A model generated the notes under the pieces. It did no database searches. It was not told where the DNA came from and was given only the letters and a program-made list of their open reading frames with translations. Below, piece by piece: positions 16,530 to 24,196 of a stretch of 58,748 nucleotides of DNA; position 1 is the first letter of the stretch, and each line of letters opens with the position of its first letter. Both the position numbers and the translations under genes were made by a program. The stretch comes from an uncultured Collinsella sp. (GTDB taxonomy: Bacteria; Actinomycetota; Coriobacteriia; Coriobacteriales; Coriobacteriaceae), in contig UQLD01000015.1 of NCBI GenBank assembly GCA_900541855.1, forward strand, positions 1 to 58,748, given 5' to 3'.

Positions 16530-16919
16530 ATGGCCCTACGTGAATCCGGAGAAGACTATCTCGAATCGATCTACGTTCTGTCGGAACGCCAGGGCATCGT
16601 GCGCTCGATCGACGTTGCGGAGTACCTCGGCGTAACCAAGGCGAGCGTTTCCAAGGCCATGGCGACGCTGGAAAGCAACGGCTATGTCGAAATGGGCAAG
16701 CGCGACGTTCATCTGACGGAGCGTGGTCTGGAGGTCGCTCGCCAAATGTGGGAGCGTCACTGCTTTTTCGTGGGGCTGCTGGAGGATGCGGGTGTTTCGG
16801 CTGAGGTCGCGTCGCAAGAGGGCTGCCACATGGAGCACTGCCTGAGCGAGGAAAGCTTCGAGAAACTGAGGGCGATGCTGAACCGGGGCGAGGCGACGGG
16901 CCAAGCGGCGGAATCCTAA
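16530..16919 (+). CDS. DtxR/MntR-family metal-dependent repressor
   Basis: Protein of 129 aa, size of MntR rather than three-domain DtxR. N-terminal winged helix: EDYLESIYVLSERQGIVRSIDVAEYLGVTKASVSKAM, wing KRDVHLTERGLEVA; C-terminal dimerisation/metal helices include RHCFFVGLLEDAGV, EGCHMEHCLSEES, which supply Glu/Cys/His ligands for Mn or Fe. Start at 16530 chosen because AAAGG precedes it and MALRESGEDYLE is the usual family start. It is expected to repress metal uptake or activate export; the shared upstream box suggests the exporter at 23002 is a target. Confidence 0.88.
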   Translation: MALRESGEDYLESIYVLSERQGIVRSIDVAEYLGVTKASVSKAMATLESNGYVEMGKRDVHLTERGLEVARQMWERHCFFVGLLEDAGVSAEVASQEGCHMEHCLSEESFEKLRAMLNRGEATGQAAES

Positions 16920-16938
16920 CGAACCCCCAGTAGCGCGG

Positions 16939-16957
16939 AGTTCGCGCAAAGCGCGAA
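16939..16957. other. Small hairpin after the DtxR-like gene
   Basis: GTTCGCGC and GCGCGAAC pair around AAA 19 nt after the stop codon, followed by a second weak GACCGGGACC/GGTCC pairing. No T-run. Confidence 0.45.
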
Positions 16958-17055
16958 CCAGCGACCGGGACCAGCGGTCCTTTCGGCCAAGTCCATTTCA
17001 GCAAAGGAACCCCGCCAGCAAGCGATGCCCAAGAACTGCCACCTACGTCACCGCA

Positions 17056-17182
17056 GGCCGGGGCCGGGTTTGGTTTTGAAAACACTCCACAGCGCGAGGC
17101 CCGCCTTTCCGTTGCTCCGCAGGAGCAGGAAAGACGGGCCTCATGCGCGAGGACGTTTTCAAAACCAAGCCCGGTCCCGGCC
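17056..17182. other. Three-tier 127-nt hairpin between converging genes
   Basis: Outer arms 17056-17083 and 17155-17182 match over 28 bp with two mismatches (shared block TTGGTTTTGAAAAC). Middle arms 17092-17110 and 17128-17148 pair around GAGGCCCG and CGGGCCTC, and an inner TGCTCC/GGAGCA stem closes the top. It lies between the DtxR-like and P-type ATPase stop codons, so it may end both transcripts, but it is far larger than a normal terminator. Confidence 0.7.
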
Positions 17183-17198
17183 GGACAGCCCACGAACG

Positions 17199-19151
17199 CT
17201 ACAGGTTCTTGACACCCATCGCGCGCATGGCATTCAGGATGGCGATAATCGCCACGCCCACGTCGCCGAACACAGCAAGCCACATGTTGGCGATGCCCAG
17301 TGCCGCAAGCACCAGAATCAGCAACTTAATGCCCAGCGCAAAGATGATGTTCTGCCAAACAATCGACATGGTCTTGCGCGCCACGCGGATCGCGCGGGAG
17401 ATGTTGGACGGCTTGTCATCCATGAGCACGACGTCCGCCGCCTCAATTGCGGCGTCCGAGCCCATAGCGCCCATGGCGATGCCAACGTCTGCGCGGGTAA
17501 GCACGGGTGCGTCGTTGATACCGTCGCCTACAAAGGCGAGCTTGCCCTTGCCCGATTCTGCTGCAAGCAGCGCCTCGACACGCTCGACCTTATCACCCGG
17601 TAACAGCTGCGCGTGGAACTCGTCGAGACCGAGTTGCTTGGCTACAGACGCCGCAACCTCCTCACGGTCGCCCGTGAGCATGACGGTGCGCTTGACGCCG
17701 GCGGCGTACAGGTCGCGAATCGTTTGCTCGGCATCGGTCTTTATGGTGTCGGCAATTACGATGTGGCCGGCGTACGTATCATCGACCAGCACGTGGAGGA
17801 TGGTGCCGACGATCTCGCAATTGGGCGCTTCGATACCGGCCACAGCAAGCATCTTGGCATTGCCGACGATGACGCGCTTGCCGTCGATAATCGCCGTCAC
17901 GCCATGGCCCGCGTCATTGGTGGAGTCGCTTACGCGTTTGGGATCGAGCTCGCCCTGGAAGGCGGTGCGTACCGACTGCGCGATGGGATGGTCGGAGAAT
18001 GACTCGGCAAGAGCCGCGACTTCGAGCAGCGACTGCTCGGTATAGCCTGCCTCGGGGTGTACCGCCACGACCGAAAACGTGCCGTTGGTGAGCGTGCCGG
18101 TCTTGTCAAAGACGACGGTGTCCACATCCGCGAGCGTCTCGAGGTAGTTAGAGCCCTTGATGAGGACGCCCAGCTTGGATGCGCCACCGATGCCGCCAAA
18201 AAAGCTGAGCGGCACGCTGATCACGAGCGCGCATGGGCAACTGACGACGAGGAAGGTCAGGCCGCGCAGGATCCAGTCGGACCAGGCGCCGGTGACCAAG
18301 CCACCGCCGAGCGCGAGTACCGCGGCCGCGCCGGTGACAGCGGGCGTGTAGACGCGGGCGAAGCGCGTGATGAAGTTCTCGGTGCGTGCCTTCTTCTCAC
18401 TAGCGTTTTCTACGAGCTCCAGGACGCGCGCGACGGTGGACTCGCCAAAGGGCTTGGTGGTGCGCACGTGGAGGAGACCCGTCATGTTGATGCAGCCGCT
18501 GATGATATCGTCTCCAGTTTTGGCCGGGCGGGGGACCGACTCTCCGGTAAGGGCGGCGGTATCGAGCTGTGTCTCGCCCTCGACGATGACGCCGTCGATA
18601 GGCACGCGCTCACCGGGCTTGACCACGATCACGGTGCCGACGGCGATGTCATCGGGGAAGACCTGCTCGAGTGTGCCGTCGGGCTGCTCGACGTTAGCGT
18701 AGTCGGGCGCGATGTCCATCATGGCACTGATCGACTTGCGGCTCTTGCCCACGGCGTACGCCTGAAACAGCTCGCCGACCTGGTAGAACAGCATGACGGC
18801 GGCGCCTTCGGCCATGTGCGGGTCGGTATCGGGGAAGAGCACCATGGCAAACGCGCCGATGGTCGCGACGGCCATGAGGAAGCTCTCGTCGAAGGCCTTG
18901 CCGCGGCGGATGTTATTGAATGCCTTTTGCAGTACGTCGTAGCCGGCAATCAAAAACGGCACGAGGAACAGCACAAAGCTGGCATAGACGTCACCCGGGG
19001 TGCCGAATGCGGCGGTAAGGGTGCCGAACTCATCGAGGGCGTACACCACGGCAAAAATGCCCAGCGCTACCAGGATGCGGTTGCGCTTATGCTCGAGTGA
19101 TTCTTTTTTCTTGCGCTTCTTCTTTTTCTTTTTGGGGTCGGCGGTGGCCAT
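17199..19151 (-). CDS. Zinc/cadmium-type P1B ATPase, metal exporter
   Basis: Heavy-metal pump of 650 aa. Seen: TGES at 202-205 (actuator), metal-path CPC at 305-307, phosphorylated Asp in DKTGT at 349-353, SDHP at 386-389, and GDGINDAP near 555. CPC plus the zinc-type sensor upstream points to Zn/Cd/Pb rather than copper. There is no N-terminal metal-binding domain; instead the protein opens with a Lys-rich tail (KKKKKKRKKK, residues 7-16), and the HMA domain is a separate gene just upstream. Start 19151 follows GGGAGGA; the frame is open further upstream but through the operator site. Third gene of the smtB-like operon. Confidence 0.92.
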   Translation of the reverse strand: MATADPKKKKKKRKKKESLEHKRNRILVALGIFAVVYALDEFGTLTAAFGTPGDVYASFVLFLVPFLIAGYDVLQKAFNNIRRGKAFDESFLMAVATIGAFAMVLFPDTDPHMAEGAAVMLFYQVGELFQAYAVGKSRKSISAMMDIAPDYANVEQPDGTLEQVFPDDIAVGTVIVVKPGERVPIDGVIVEGETQLDTAALTGESVPRPAKTGDDIISGCINMTGLLHVRTTKPFGESTVARVLELVENASEKKARTENFITRFARVYTPAVTGAAAVLALGGGLVTGAWSDWILRGLTFLVVSCPCALVISVPLSFFGGIGGASKLGVLIKGSNYLETLADVDTVVFDKTGTLTNGTFSVVAVHPEAGYTEQSLLEVAALAESFSDHPIAQSVRTAFQGELDPKRVSDSTNDAGHGVTAIIDGKRVIVGNAKMLAVAGIEAPNCEIVGTILHVLVDDTYAGHIVIADTIKTDAEQTIRDLYAAGVKRTVMLTGDREEVAASVAKQLGLDEFHAQLLPGDKVERVEALLAAESGKGKLAFVGDGINDAPVLTRADVGIAMGAMGSDAAIEAADVVLMDDKPSNISRAIRVARKTMSIVWQNIIFALGIKLLILVLAALGIANMWLAVFGDVGVAIIAILNAMRAMGVKNL

Positions 19152-19175
19152 GACTCGTATCCTCCCATTTGAATG

Positions 19176-19199
19176 TATGAACATTCGCTCATATAATTT
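19176..19199. promoter_or_regulatory. SmtB-type operator before the metal ATPase
   Basis: TGAACATTCGCTCATATAAT here matches the sites at 19914-19936 and 19946-19968 almost base for base. It lies 25 nt before the ATPase start codon, between it and the HMA gene, suggesting an internal regulated promoter. Confidence 0.65.
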
Positions 19200-19251
19200 C
19201 GCGAGCAAAGGCCGCAGCAAGCGCGGCCTTGCAGGTTGGCGTAAACCTGGG

Positions 19252-19470
19252 CTAGAGAATAATCTCGCAGTCCGGCTCGGCGTCGGCGGTGAACTCCACA
19301 ACGCGGTCGAGGACCTCGTCGAACTCGGCGTCATCGGCCTCGAGCGTCAGCTTCTGGGTCATAAAGTTGACGGACACGGATTTGACGCCCTCGAGCTTGG
19401 CCAGCTCGTCCTGAAGCTCGCGCGCACAGTTGGCGCAGTCGATCTCATCGAGCTTAAACTGCTTTTTCAT
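19252..19470 (-). CDS. Stand-alone heavy-metal-associated (HMA) domain protein
   Basis: Protein of 72 aa with the ferredoxin-like HMA fold and metal-binding site DCANC near residues 11-15. It probably hands the metal to the P-type ATPase, which lacks this domain. The C-terminal half is unusually acidic (EADDAEFDEVLDRVVEFTADAEPDCE), with an additional Cys near the end that might join the metal site. Good ribosome site AAAGGAACC. Lies between the sensor gene and the ATPase. Confidence 0.9.
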   Translation of the reverse strand: MKKQFKLDEIDCANCARELQDELAKLEGVKSVSVNFMTQKLTLEADDAEFDEVLDRVVEFTADAEPDCEIIL

Positions 19471-19533
19471 GGTGGGTTCCTTTCCCTGTATTTGCGGCTT
19501 GGGTGCAGGCCGCGCTGGTACCGTGGTTGGCTG

Positions 19534-19899
19534 CTATTCGCAGATGTGGCTCATGCCCTGGTTGAGCATGGTGTAGACGTGGTCGTCGGCGAGCGAGTAG
19601 AGGATATTGCGCCCGTCGCGCCGGAATTTAACCAGGTGCGACTGCTTGAGTGTGCGCAGCTGGTGCGACACCGCGGACTGCGAGGTTTCGGTCGCTTCGG
19701 CGATGTCTGCCACGCAGAGCTCGCGGCCCATGAGGGCATAGAGGATCTTGATGCGCGTGGTGTCGCTGAAGACCTTGAACAGGTCGGCGAGGTCGTAGAG
19801 AAGCTCCTCGTCGGGAAGGTCCTCGGGCGAGCAGGTGGTCGGGATCGCGGGTTCGGTGGCCTCGATGTCGAGTTTCGTTTCATCAACGCGGATGCTCAT
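19534..19899 (-). CDS. ArsR/SmtB-family zinc-sensing repressor
   Basis: Winged-helix metal sensor of 121 aa. The recognition helix is TSQSAVSHQLRTLK near 72-85. The C-terminal helix carries Asp105, His107, His118 and Glu121, the exact alpha5 spacing (2, 11, 3) of the SmtB/CzrA zinc site. The alpha3 copper/cadmium-type site is incomplete (single Cys in ELCVADIAE). So zinc binding should release it from the two inverted operator sites just upstream and from a third before the ATPase. First gene of the operon. Confidence 0.92.
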   Translation of the reverse strand: MSIRVDETKLDIEATEPAIPTTCSPEDLPDEELLYDLADLFKVFSDTTRIKILYALMGRELCVADIAEATETSQSAVSHQLRTLKQSHLVKFRRDGRNILYSLADDHVYTMLNQGMSHICE

Positions 19900-19913
19900 T
19901 GCAATATCCTTTC

Positions 19914-19968
19914 ATATGAACATGCGCTCATATAATTTACTTTCGATTATATGAGTGCATGTTCATAT
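19914..19968. promoter_or_regulatory. Paired inverted SmtB-type operators
   Basis: Site 19914-19936 and site 19946-19968 are reverse complements at 22 of 23 positions (core TGAACATGCRCTCATATAAT) separated by 9 bp. Each half is itself a TGAAC..TCA imperfect repeat. They cover the promoter region of the zinc sensor gene. Confidence 0.75.
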
Positions 19969-20055
19969 GTCAATGACGTTCAGGTAATTCGTTGTACAAA
20001 ATGATGGGGAATAGGTGACGAGATCCCGGACTGAGCGTTTTTTGATAGTCGATGC

Positions 20056-20310
20056 CAAGGTGGGTACCCTCGTGCCGTGCAAAAAATGGAGTATTCTGCA
20101 ACTATAGGGGGTCCGCTAATTTATTGCAGGTCATATAATGCAGTTCAAGAGTTATCTTAGGGTGTTAATCCGATGAGTTCTTCCTCAAATGTTGCCTAAC
20201 GCTCTCACGCAAGAGTGATTTCGCTTCACATTTGGATCCACTCGAGGGTGATAGACACCCGACCTTGCTGAATACTCGCAATTTTGCACATCGTTAGGGT
20301 ACCCACCTTG
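20056..20310. mobile_element. 255-bp element with terminal inverted repeats, MITE-like
   Basis: Ends CAAGGTGGGTACCCT (20056-20070) and its exact reverse complement at 20296-20310. Reading inward from both ends the match continues imperfectly through GTGCAAAA and GAGTATTCNGCAA, giving arms of ~47 nt. The interior is AT-richer than its surroundings and has no credible gene. It ends 9 nt from the stop codon of the nuclease-like gene. No target duplication was identified, so mobility is inference. Confidence 0.55.
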
Positions 20311-20319
20311 TTAGCCGGT

Positions 20320-21510
20320 CTAGCTTCCGGCCCCGAAGATCCTGCCCTCGGGCGCGAGGCTGCTTGTTTGGGCAAATGATGGGCTGTCGGATTCGACTGT
20401 CTGCATGTCATCGATTGCTGTAACTTCATTAATTGTCGGGTCATCCAGCGTGATGCCTTCGAGTGTTGCTTTTTCGAGGTCGATTCGTTGGCGCTCTTCG
20501 GAATCCTGGCGAAGCTGCTTCTGAATTCGCCTTTTCTCTTCTATAAACCTTCTGAGCACAAACTGTCTCAGGTCCTCTTGCATGATTTGAAAGTCTTTTG
20601 GTAGACGCGAGGGGCGTACGCCCTCTTTCCGCTGGATTGCTTCCATGACCCTAACGAAAGAGCTGGCATGCATAAAGGAATAACGGCTGACGGTGATGAT
20701 TCCGTATCCCATGGACGCAAGCGCATTCTTGCGTTCCTCATCGATGGCGCGGTCTTCTTCCGCGTCATGATAAAAACCGTTGTATTCAATGTCTGTGCGA
20801 GATTTCTTTAGATACGCATCCATAAAGAACTTTTTGCGTCTCGTGAGATTCTTTGCGGCGGCGGTGACCTGCACCTCGTAATCGGTCTCAATTCCCTTAA
20901 TACCAAGCCCTCCTTCGCTTTTGGGCAGCGTTAGCATCATGACAAATGCCGTTTCCATGGGAGACCGGCATCCGTCGCGTACACATTGGATCGCCTTTCG
21001 GGCAAGGGCCAAACCGTCGCATCTGGTAATGGAATTAAAGAACTGCTTTAACCTCTCGGTCGAGGTGAGCGCGAAACGCTCGTTATAAGAGGTGGAAGAG
21101 CCGGTTCCAAGGGAGTAAGCGCTGCACAATTCAAAGTAGTACTCCACCAGTTCGCGAAAAGGGAGATAGGTGGCGGCTTGAAGTGCGCAAAGCTCAACGC
21201 CAACAATGAAGATGCCATCTTCAAGCTCTATAAAGCGTGAGTTCGAGAATCGTTTTGACGAAACGTGGCATTGACAGTTCATTGCATAGCGCGCATTCCT
21301 GCGATCAAACACCATCACCTCGAGGGAATCATTTGCGCCGAGGGAAACATCATGCTTGGTGAGCCATTCTGCGGCTGCGTCAAGGAGCGTTCCGGTGGGA
21401 CATGATTCGTAAATCGCAGCAGGGTTACAGGACTCGATGCCTTTCGCAGACACCGAATGCGCGGCCTGGTAGACCGCTTTTGCAGTGGTATGTGACAATG
21501 CGATACTCAT
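20320..21510 (-). CDS. Orphan protein with PD-(D/E)XK / DUF559-like C-terminal domain
   Basis: Protein of 396 aa. Residues ~183-275 read SPMETAFVMML, FFMDAY, DIEYNGFYHD, then DEERKNALASMGYGIITVSRYS; Glu186, Asp231 and Glu242-x-Asn244 sit as in Vsr/DUF559 very-short-patch-type nucleases (E...D...ExK/N/D). The N-terminal 180 residues include an ELCALQAATYLPFRELVEYYFELCSAYSL segment that I associate with Coriobacteriia proteins of unknown role; the last ~80 are a charged coiled coil plus an acidic tail. No Shine-Dalgarno is seen; TATATA lies close to the ATG at 21510, allowing a leaderless transcript. AT-richer than its neighbours. Could be a defence or DNA-repair nuclease. Confidence 0.7.
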   Translation of the reverse strand: MSIALSHTTAKAVYQAAHSVSAKGIESCNPAAIYESCPTGTLLDAAAEWLTKHDVSLGANDSLEVMVFDRRNARYAMNCQCHVSSKRFSNSRFIELEDGIFIVGVELCALQAATYLPFRELVEYYFELCSAYSLGTGSSTSYNERFALTSTERLKQFFNSITRCDGLALARKAIQCVRDGCRSPMETAFVMMLTLPKSEGGLGIKGIETDYEVQVTAAAKNLTRRKKFFMDAYLKKSRTDIEYNGFYHDAEEDRAIDEERKNALASMGYGIITVSRYSFMHASSFVRVMEAIQRKEGVRPSRLPKDFQIMQEDLRQFVLRRFIEEKRRIQKQLRQDSEERQRIDLEKATLEGITLDDPTINEVTAIDDMQTVESDSPSFAQTSSLAPEGRIFGAGS

Positions 21511-21791
21511 GGTATATATCGTGTCAGCTAATGCCGTGTTGATGGCGCTGAGCGGAAAAGCCGTTTTAGAGGTCTAACCAAATGCTGTCCAAAAGCTTGA
21601 CGCAATTATGGGTTGGTATGCCATAAATAAACGTTTTCGCAGCTCGGCTATAGCATAGAAATACTCAATTGCTGCACATTTGATTGTGATGCATCACCAT
21701 CCAACAACGAATTACGTGTCGGGAATTGGCCAAAATCGTTCAAAATGAGGGTTCAGAATTTGTGATGGCAGATCTATCTGTGGAACGTAGG

Positions 21792-21827
21792 GCGGCCCCG
21801 CTGCGGGGTTTCCCGCTGCGGGGCCGC
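21792..21827. terminator. GC-rich hairpin after the exonuclease gene
   Basis: GCGGCCCCGCTGCGGG pairs with CCCGCTGCGGGGCCGC (one mismatch) 33 nt beyond the exonuclease stop codon on the minus strand. It lacks a T-run. The rest of 21511-21860 shows AT-rich sequence without a gene. Confidence 0.5.
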
Positions 21828-21860
21828 TCGTGAGCGGGGCCATGCTTGTCGCAGGCGTTT

Positions 21861-22829
21861 CTACTTGGCAAACAGGTTCTTGAGGTTGAACTCGGCTTGG
21901 ACGGTGCGGAGCATGAGGTCGGTGTCGTCGAGGCCCAGGTGCTGCTCGTTGGCGTCGGCGGCGAGGGTTCCACGGCGGCGCGCCCAGTTCTCGAGCGCGG
22001 CGGGGGCGGACTCGCGGGGGAGCGAGCGGACGTCGGCATCCAGGCTGCGGCAGATCTGGCGCGAGTCGATGACGATGATCTTGCCGGCGCGGCGTGCCTC
22101 GGCGTAGCCGTCCAGGTGGATCTTGAACCAGCTGTCCTCAAAGGCGGCGTTGTGTGCCATGTACGGGTACTTCTTCATAAGCTTGAGCAGCTGCTTTTGC
22201 AGCTCTTTGTTCTCGCGGAAGGGCGTTTTGCCGTCGATGTCGTCCCAGGTGATGTGGTGGATATTCGACAGCGGCACATCCTCGCCGCGGTAGATATCGG
22301 GCAGGCCGCAGTAGTGTGCCTCGGCGTCGTGCGGGACGGCGTCGCTGGTGAGCTCCATGATCTCCCAGCCCACGTTGATGATGTAGCCGCGCTCGGGTGC
22401 ACGGCCGGTGGTCTCGATGTCGATGCCGAGCACTGTGCCTTGGATAGGCTTGCGGGCGTACGCCACGCCGAGCGCGTCGCGGTCGCCGCGGATCTCGCGC
22501 ATGACGGACGCGGCGGTGCGCTTTTGCATCTTGCCGATGGCGGCGCAGGTGTCGGCGTCGGACAGACCGCGCGAAAGCGTCGCGGGCGTCACGTTGCGCA
22601 GGCGCGCCTCGCCAATCTGGTCGCACAGGTCGCGGTTGCGGTCAGCCAGGTCGCGCACGGTGGCAAAGTCGAAGCTGGGGTCGCCCTCGGCGGTAAAGTA
22701 CTCGGTTTCGAGCACCTTAAGGGCCTCCTCGCCCTTCTGGCGCTCGGATTCCATGGCGCCGTGATCGCCATAGATAAACATGGGGATAAACGGCTGACGC
22801 TCGTATTCGAGTGCTTGTGAAACGTTCAT
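21861..22829 (-). CDS. DnaQ-like (DEDDh) 3'-5' exonuclease
   Basis: Protein of 322 aa. The exonuclease fold occupies residues ~130-322: ExoI GIDIETTG (Asp137, Glu139), ExoII HNAAFEDSWF near 218, ExoIII HLGLDDTDLM near 300, which gives the DEDDh set. The first 125 residues are a separate alpha-helical region with no recognised fold. Relatives trim DNA or RNA 3' ends; the substrate here is unknown. Good ribosome site AAGGAG before the ATG at 22829. Confidence 0.85.
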   Translation of the reverse strand: MNVSQALEYERQPFIPMFIYGDHGAMESERQKGEEALKVLETEYFTAEGDPSFDFATVRDLADRNRDLCDQIGEARLRNVTPATLSRGLSDADTCAAIGKMQKRTAASVMREIRGDRDALGVAYARKPIQGTVLGIDIETTGRAPERGYIINVGWEIMELTSDAVPHDAEAHYCGLPDIYRGEDVPLSNIHHITWDDIDGKTPFRENKELQKQLLKLMKKYPYMAHNAAFEDSWFKIHLDGYAEARRAGKIIVIDSRQICRSLDADVRSLPRESAPAALENWARRRGTLAADANEQHLGLDDTDLMLRTVQAEFNLKNLFAK

Positions 22830-22899
22830 ATAACTGCTCCTTGGACGGGCCGCACCGTGCGGCTCGGGTTCATTGAGATGTGACGAGATGATAGTTTAC

Positions 22900-22969
22900 C
22901 ATGGGCAACTATTGGCATAGCGCCTAGGACAACTACAATACCCTAGTTGACCGCTAGGACTTTTACAAT
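22900..22969 (+). promoter_or_regulatory. Promoter and operator region of the metal exporter
   Basis: TTGGCA (22912) and TACAAT (22934) are spaced by 16 bp. CATGGGCAACTATTG (22900-22914) matches the DtxR gene box at 16453-16467 in 14 of 15 bases, and CAACTA/TAGTTG (22930-22935, 22944-22949) form an inverted repeat over the -10 box. Confidence 0.55.
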
Positions 22970-23001
22970 GCTGCCGAAAGACACGAAAGGTTCCATCCGT
23001 C

Positions 23002-24090
23002 ATGGATTTGCTGATTGATATTTTGTTCGACGCCGGCAAGGACACGCTGTCGCTGGTGCCGTTTTTGTTGGTGACGTATCTGGCCCTCGAGACCTTGGAG
23101 CACGTCGCGGGCGACCGCGTTAACGGGGCCATCAAGCGCGCCGGCGCCGCGGGTCCCGTGGTTGGCTCGCTGCTGGGCATGGTGCCGCAGTGCGGCTTTT
23201 CGGCAATGGCGGCAACGCTGTACGCCGGTCGTGTCGTGACCTTGGGCACGTTGGTGGCGGTGTTCCTTTCGACCTCCGACGAGATGCTGCCGCTGCTGCT
23301 TGCCGAGCAGGTTCCCGTGCAGACTATGGCGATGCTTTTGGCTTCGAAAGCGCTGATCGCACTGGTCACGGGCTTTATCGTAGATGCCGCCATTCGCGGT
23401 CTGCGTCGCAACGCCCGCGCGCATGCGGCGATTCGTCGTACCGTGTTGGGGACCACTGTCAATCCGGCGCACGTTAACTGCGCGCATGACGACCACAGCG
23501 GCGGTGACATCATCGACGAGGTGGCCGAGGCGGGCGTGAGCGCCGATCACATCCATGAGCTGTGCGAGCGCGACCATTGCGGTTGCGATGAAGACGAGGA
23601 CGAGCACGAACACGGACATGGCCACGATCACGGTCATGAGGACGAGCATGAACACCATGATGGCCACGGTCACTCCCACTCTCACGAGGGCGCGCCCCTC
23701 CTGTCGATTATTCGCAGCGCCATCTCGCACACCGTGCAGGTATCGGTATTCATTTTTCTGGTGACGCTGATTCTGGTCGCCGTGCTCGAGACCTTCGGCG
23801 AGTCCGCGATCGAGCAGTTCCTGCGTGGCAACGAGACGCTCGCCGTCCTGGGTTCGGCGCTTGTCGGCCTGATTCCCAACTGCTCGGCCAGCGTCGTCAT
23901 CACACAACTGTACCTGGAAGGCGCGCTGCAGCTGGCCCCGATGCTCGCCGGCACGCTCATCTCTGCTGGTGTGGGCTACCTGGTGCTGTTCCGCACCAAC
24001 CGCAGCGCCCGCGAAAACGTCCTGTTCCTGATCATGATGTACGTCATCGGTGCCGGCTGGGGCCTCATCCTATCCGCCGTTGGCCTTTAA
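23002..24090 (+). CDS. Putative manganese-type metal exporter (ArsP_2 / 10-TM family)
   Basis: Membrane protein of 362 aa with about ten helices in two similar halves: SLLGMVPQCGFSAMAATLYAGRVVTLGTLVAVFLSTSDEMLP in the first half is mirrored by GLIPNCSASVVITQLYLEGALQLAPMLAGTLISAG in the second, the hallmark of the family. A central cytoplasmic loop (residues ~195-230) is packed with His, Asp and Glu (HEHGHGHDHGHEDEHEHHDG) and should bind several metal ions. Family members are annotated as manganese or heavy-metal exporters. ATG at 23002 follows ACGAAAGG. Upstream box shared with the DtxR-like gene. Confidence 0.82.
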   Translation: MDLLIDILFDAGKDTLSLVPFLLVTYLALETLEHVAGDRVNGAIKRAGAAGPVVGSLLGMVPQCGFSAMAATLYAGRVVTLGTLVAVFLSTSDEMLPLLLAEQVPVQTMAMLLASKALIALVTGFIVDAAIRGLRRNARAHAAIRRTVLGTTVNPAHVNCAHDDHSGGDIIDEVAEAGVSADHIHELCERDHCGCDEDEDEHEHGHGHDHGHEDEHEHHDGHGHSHSHEGAPLLSIIRSAISHTVQVSVFIFLVTLILVAVLETFGESAIEQFLRGNETLAVLGSALVGLIPNCSASVVITQLYLEGALQLAPMLAGTLISAGVGYLVLFRTNRSARENVLFLIMMYVIGAGWGLILSAVGL

Positions 24091-24192
24091 GTAGATTATT
24101 GGGACATGTCTTACGATCTACCCCTGTGACCAGGGCATTCCCCGCTGCCAAAACAAAAAGGTAGATTTTTAGGCATGTCCCAAAAATCTACC
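24091..24192. repeat. GGGACATG compound palindrome between converging genes
   Basis: GTAGATTATTGGGACATG (24091-24108) pairs with CATGTCCCAAAAATCTAC (24174-24191) with one mismatch; inside the right half GGTAGATTTTT also pairs with AAAAATCTACC. It starts at the exporter stop codon and ends 5 nt before the YaiI stop codon, so it probably terminates both. Confidence 0.75.
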
Positions 24193-24196
24193 TTGG

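Noticed and set aside
20226..20444. 72-codon minus-strand frame overlapping the inverted-repeat element
   Set aside because: Overlaps the end of the nuclease-like gene in another frame and reads through the inverted-repeat arm; no ribosome site.
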